Origin: Campylobacteraceae bacterium
Lineage (GTDB): Bacteria; Campylobacterota; Campylobacteria; Campylobacterales; Sulfurovaceae
Direction of reading: 5' to 3'
NCBI GenBank assembly: GCA_027056615.1
Contig: JALUKJ010000300.1
Location: 1 to 7,747, forward strand
DNA length: 7,747 bases
The translations under genes were made by a program, and so were the position numbers. Shown here one piece after another: positions 6,563 to 7,747 of this stretch. The stretch's first letter is position 1; every line of letters begins with the position of its first letter. The notes under the pieces were generated by a model. The model was given only the letters and a program-made list of their open reading frames with translations. It made no database searches and was not told where the DNA came from.

Positions 6563-7747
6563 TTAATCTAATTTATAAAACTCTTTTTTAAAAAGAATTA
6601 TTCCAACAATAGAATTTAAACTAATAATTAGTACTAAAAGTAAACTATTTGAATAGAGTGGTACAGCTTGATTTTTATAGGCTTTACACGAACAATCATT
6701 AGTAGTAGTTACATCTTCAACAATTATTTTAGGCAAAAGAGAAATATTTTGATTTGAAATATCAGAAGTTAAATCTATATTTTGGATTTGACCTGAACTA
6801 TTAAGATTTGTTGTTGGTAAGACTACAAAATTTGAAGGATAAATAACCTCAATACAATAGTTGTCAGCAGGAAGATTGGTAAATTGATAAAATCCATCTC
6901 TTACCCCATCATTAACTGTTGTGGTTGTATTAAAAATAGTACCTGTACAATCTAATGAGTTATATAAGTTTACTGTTAATCCATTTATCCCAGATTCGTT
7001 ATTGTCTTGAATGCTATTCTTATTGCTATCTGACCATATATAACTATTTAATATATTAAATGTATTAATAGGCTTAGGATATACCCCAACATCTCTATTT
7101 AAATCATTAGCCGTTAAATGGATATTAGGAATAAATCCTGAACTGTTTGCATCGGTGTGTGGTGAAACTAGGTAATTTTTATCTACTTCAAACTCTAAAC
7201 AGTAGTCACCACTATTTAAATTATTAAATTGATAAAATCCATCTTTTGTAGGTGTTCCTCCATTTGCTGTTGTGGTAGTATCTAAAATATCTCCTGAACA
7301 ATCATTGGAGTCATAAAGATTAACTGTTGTTCCGTTAACTCCTGATTCATTACTATCTTGAATACCATCATGGTTACTATCTAGCCAAAGATAATCTCCT
7401 AAAATAAAATTATTAGGAGTGATAGGTGTCTCATATACTCCAATATCTTCATTGAGGTCATCAGCTATTAAATGGATATTAGGAATAAATCCTGAACTGT
7501 TTGCATCAGTACGTGGTGAAACTATATAGTTGCTATCTAGCTCAAACTCTAAACAGTAGTCACCACTATTTAAATTATTAAATTGGTAAAATCCATCACT
7601 ACTATTTGCTCCACCATTTACTGTTGTGGTAGTATCTAAAATATCTCCTGAACAATCATTGGAGTCATAAAGATTAACTGTTGTTCCGTTAACTCCTGAT
7701 TCATTACTATCTTGAATACCATCATGGTTACTATCTAGCCAAAGATA
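6563..7747 (-). CDS. Large surface protein with SdrD_B-like repeats, C-terminal part
   Basis: The minus strand is open from the window edge to TAA at 6563-6565, giving 394 C-terminal residues without a single methionine; the start lies outside. It contains three SdrD_B-like domains in tandem (7394-7747, 7043-7393, 6731-7042), each about 117 residues or slightly shorter. Each begins with Y(L/I)W(L/S)DSN, a calcium-site-like DxNxDGxxDxxE loop (DSNKNSIQDNNE in the last), then (S/N)GVNGTTVNLY-type strands, GFYQFNNL, a YC(L/I)E pair and SSGFIPNIHL. A conserved Cys pair per domain (NDC/LDC and DYC/NYC) could form a disulfide. After the last domain come CSC (6686-6694), a hydrophobic helix of about 18 residues (6590-6643) and a short basic tail KKEFYKLD, suggesting a C-terminal sorting or anchoring signal. 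Such domains are rigid spacers in adhesins or cell-surface proteins. The ligand or function is unknown. Confidence 0.85.
   Translation of the reverse strand, partial: YLWLDSNHDGIQDSNESGVNGTTVNLYDSNDCSGDILDTTTTVNGGANSSDGFYQFNNLNSGDYCLEFELDSNYIVSPRTDANSSGFIPNIHLIADDLNEDIGVYETPITPNNFILGDYLWLDSNHDGIQDSNESGVNGTTVNLYDSNDCSGDILDTTTTANGGTPTKDGFYQFNNLNSGDYCLEFEVDKNYLVSPHTDANSSGFIPNIHLTANDLNRDVGVYPKPINTFNILNSYIWSDSNKNSIQDNNESGINGLTVNLYNSLDCTGTIFNTTTTVNDGVRDGFYQFTNLPADNYCIEVIYPSNFVVLPTTNLNSSGQIQNIDLTSDISNQNISLLPKIIVEDVTTTNDCSCKAYKNQAVPLYSNSLLLVLIISLNSIVGIILFKKEFYKLD
7267..7393 (-). repeat. Near-identical SdrD_B coding repeat, copy 1
   Basis: These 127 bp match 7621-7747 base for base, with a period of 354 bp (118 codons). 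Shorter identical blocks with the same offset occur at 7114-7153 (equal to 7468-7507) and 7188-7230 (equal to 7542-7584). Synonymous sites are unchanged too, so this is recent duplication or gene conversion rather than protein-level selection alone. Confidence 0.9.
7621..7747 (-). repeat. Near-identical SdrD_B coding repeat, copy 2
   Basis: Second copy of the 127-bp block at 7267-7393, running into the window edge, so the identity may extend further and more copies may follow upstream in the gene. It encodes the Y-L-W-L-D-S-N start through the T-T-T-T strand of the domain. Confidence 0.9.

Noticed and set aside
7043..7747. Regular repeats as a CRISPR array
   Set aside because: The period is 354 bp, repeats are in frame and encode SdrD_B-like domains; there are no short repeats with unique spacers.

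Overview
The window is AT-rich bacterial DNA. Its gene content and promoter style suggest a Campylobacterota (epsilonproteobacterial) genome of the Sulfurovum/Sulfurimonas kind. The main clues are extended -10 promoters (TGnTATAA) with no convincing -35 box, a compact sufB-sufC-sufD ... sufE-DUF59 cluster, and a large SdrD_B-repeat surface protein with a Cys-pair/transmembrane/basic tail. This taxonomic placement is inference from sequence style, not a search result.

Left part (1-1766, plus strand) is accessory in character. It holds the C-terminal end of a PD-(D/E)XK nuclease-domain protein of the AAA-ATPase-like/DUF1703 type, cut by the window edge. An extended -10 promoter follows, then a complete 446-residue Fic-family enzyme with an intact catalytic motif, an N-terminal self-inhibition motif and a C-terminal winged helix. 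The next 253 bp (1767-2019) carry no intact gene. On the minus strand they do hold a 47-codon remnant of a DoxX-type membrane protein, with its promoter and Shine-Dalgarno sequence still in place, ATA where the start codon should be, and the rest of the gene missing. The truncation point lies next to the fic gene, which suggests that the left segment replaced the remainder of doxX.

Central part (2020-6363, all minus strand) is an Fe-S cluster assembly operon read as sufB, sufC, sufD, sufE and a DUF59/SufT-like gene. sufB/sufC and sufC/sufD overlap by 4 bp (ATGA). sufE and the DUF59 gene are 2 bp apart. The only real gap (87 bp, sufD to sufE) contains a REP-like nested inverted repeat. SufB, SufC and SufD form the scaffold/ATPase complex, SufE delivers sulfur, and the DUF59 protein probably helps maturation of Fe-S targets. 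The cysteine desulfurase SufS, SufE's normal partner, is not in the window.

Right part (6364-7747) contains the suf promoter region with a 13-bp palindrome, then a strong minus-strand intrinsic terminator (6515-6550). This terminator ends a large surface-protein gene whose C-terminal 394 residues lie in the window. That reading frame contains no methionine codon, so it is easily missed. It encodes tandem SdrD_B-like domains of about 117-118 residues, two of them nearly identical at DNA level (127 bp with no mismatch, period 354 bp), followed by a probable C-terminal surface-sorting or membrane-anchor tail.

No clear new multi-gene system was found. The observations most worth following are the broken doxX, the missing sufS next to a REP-like element, and the repeat-homogenised surface protein with its unusual tail.
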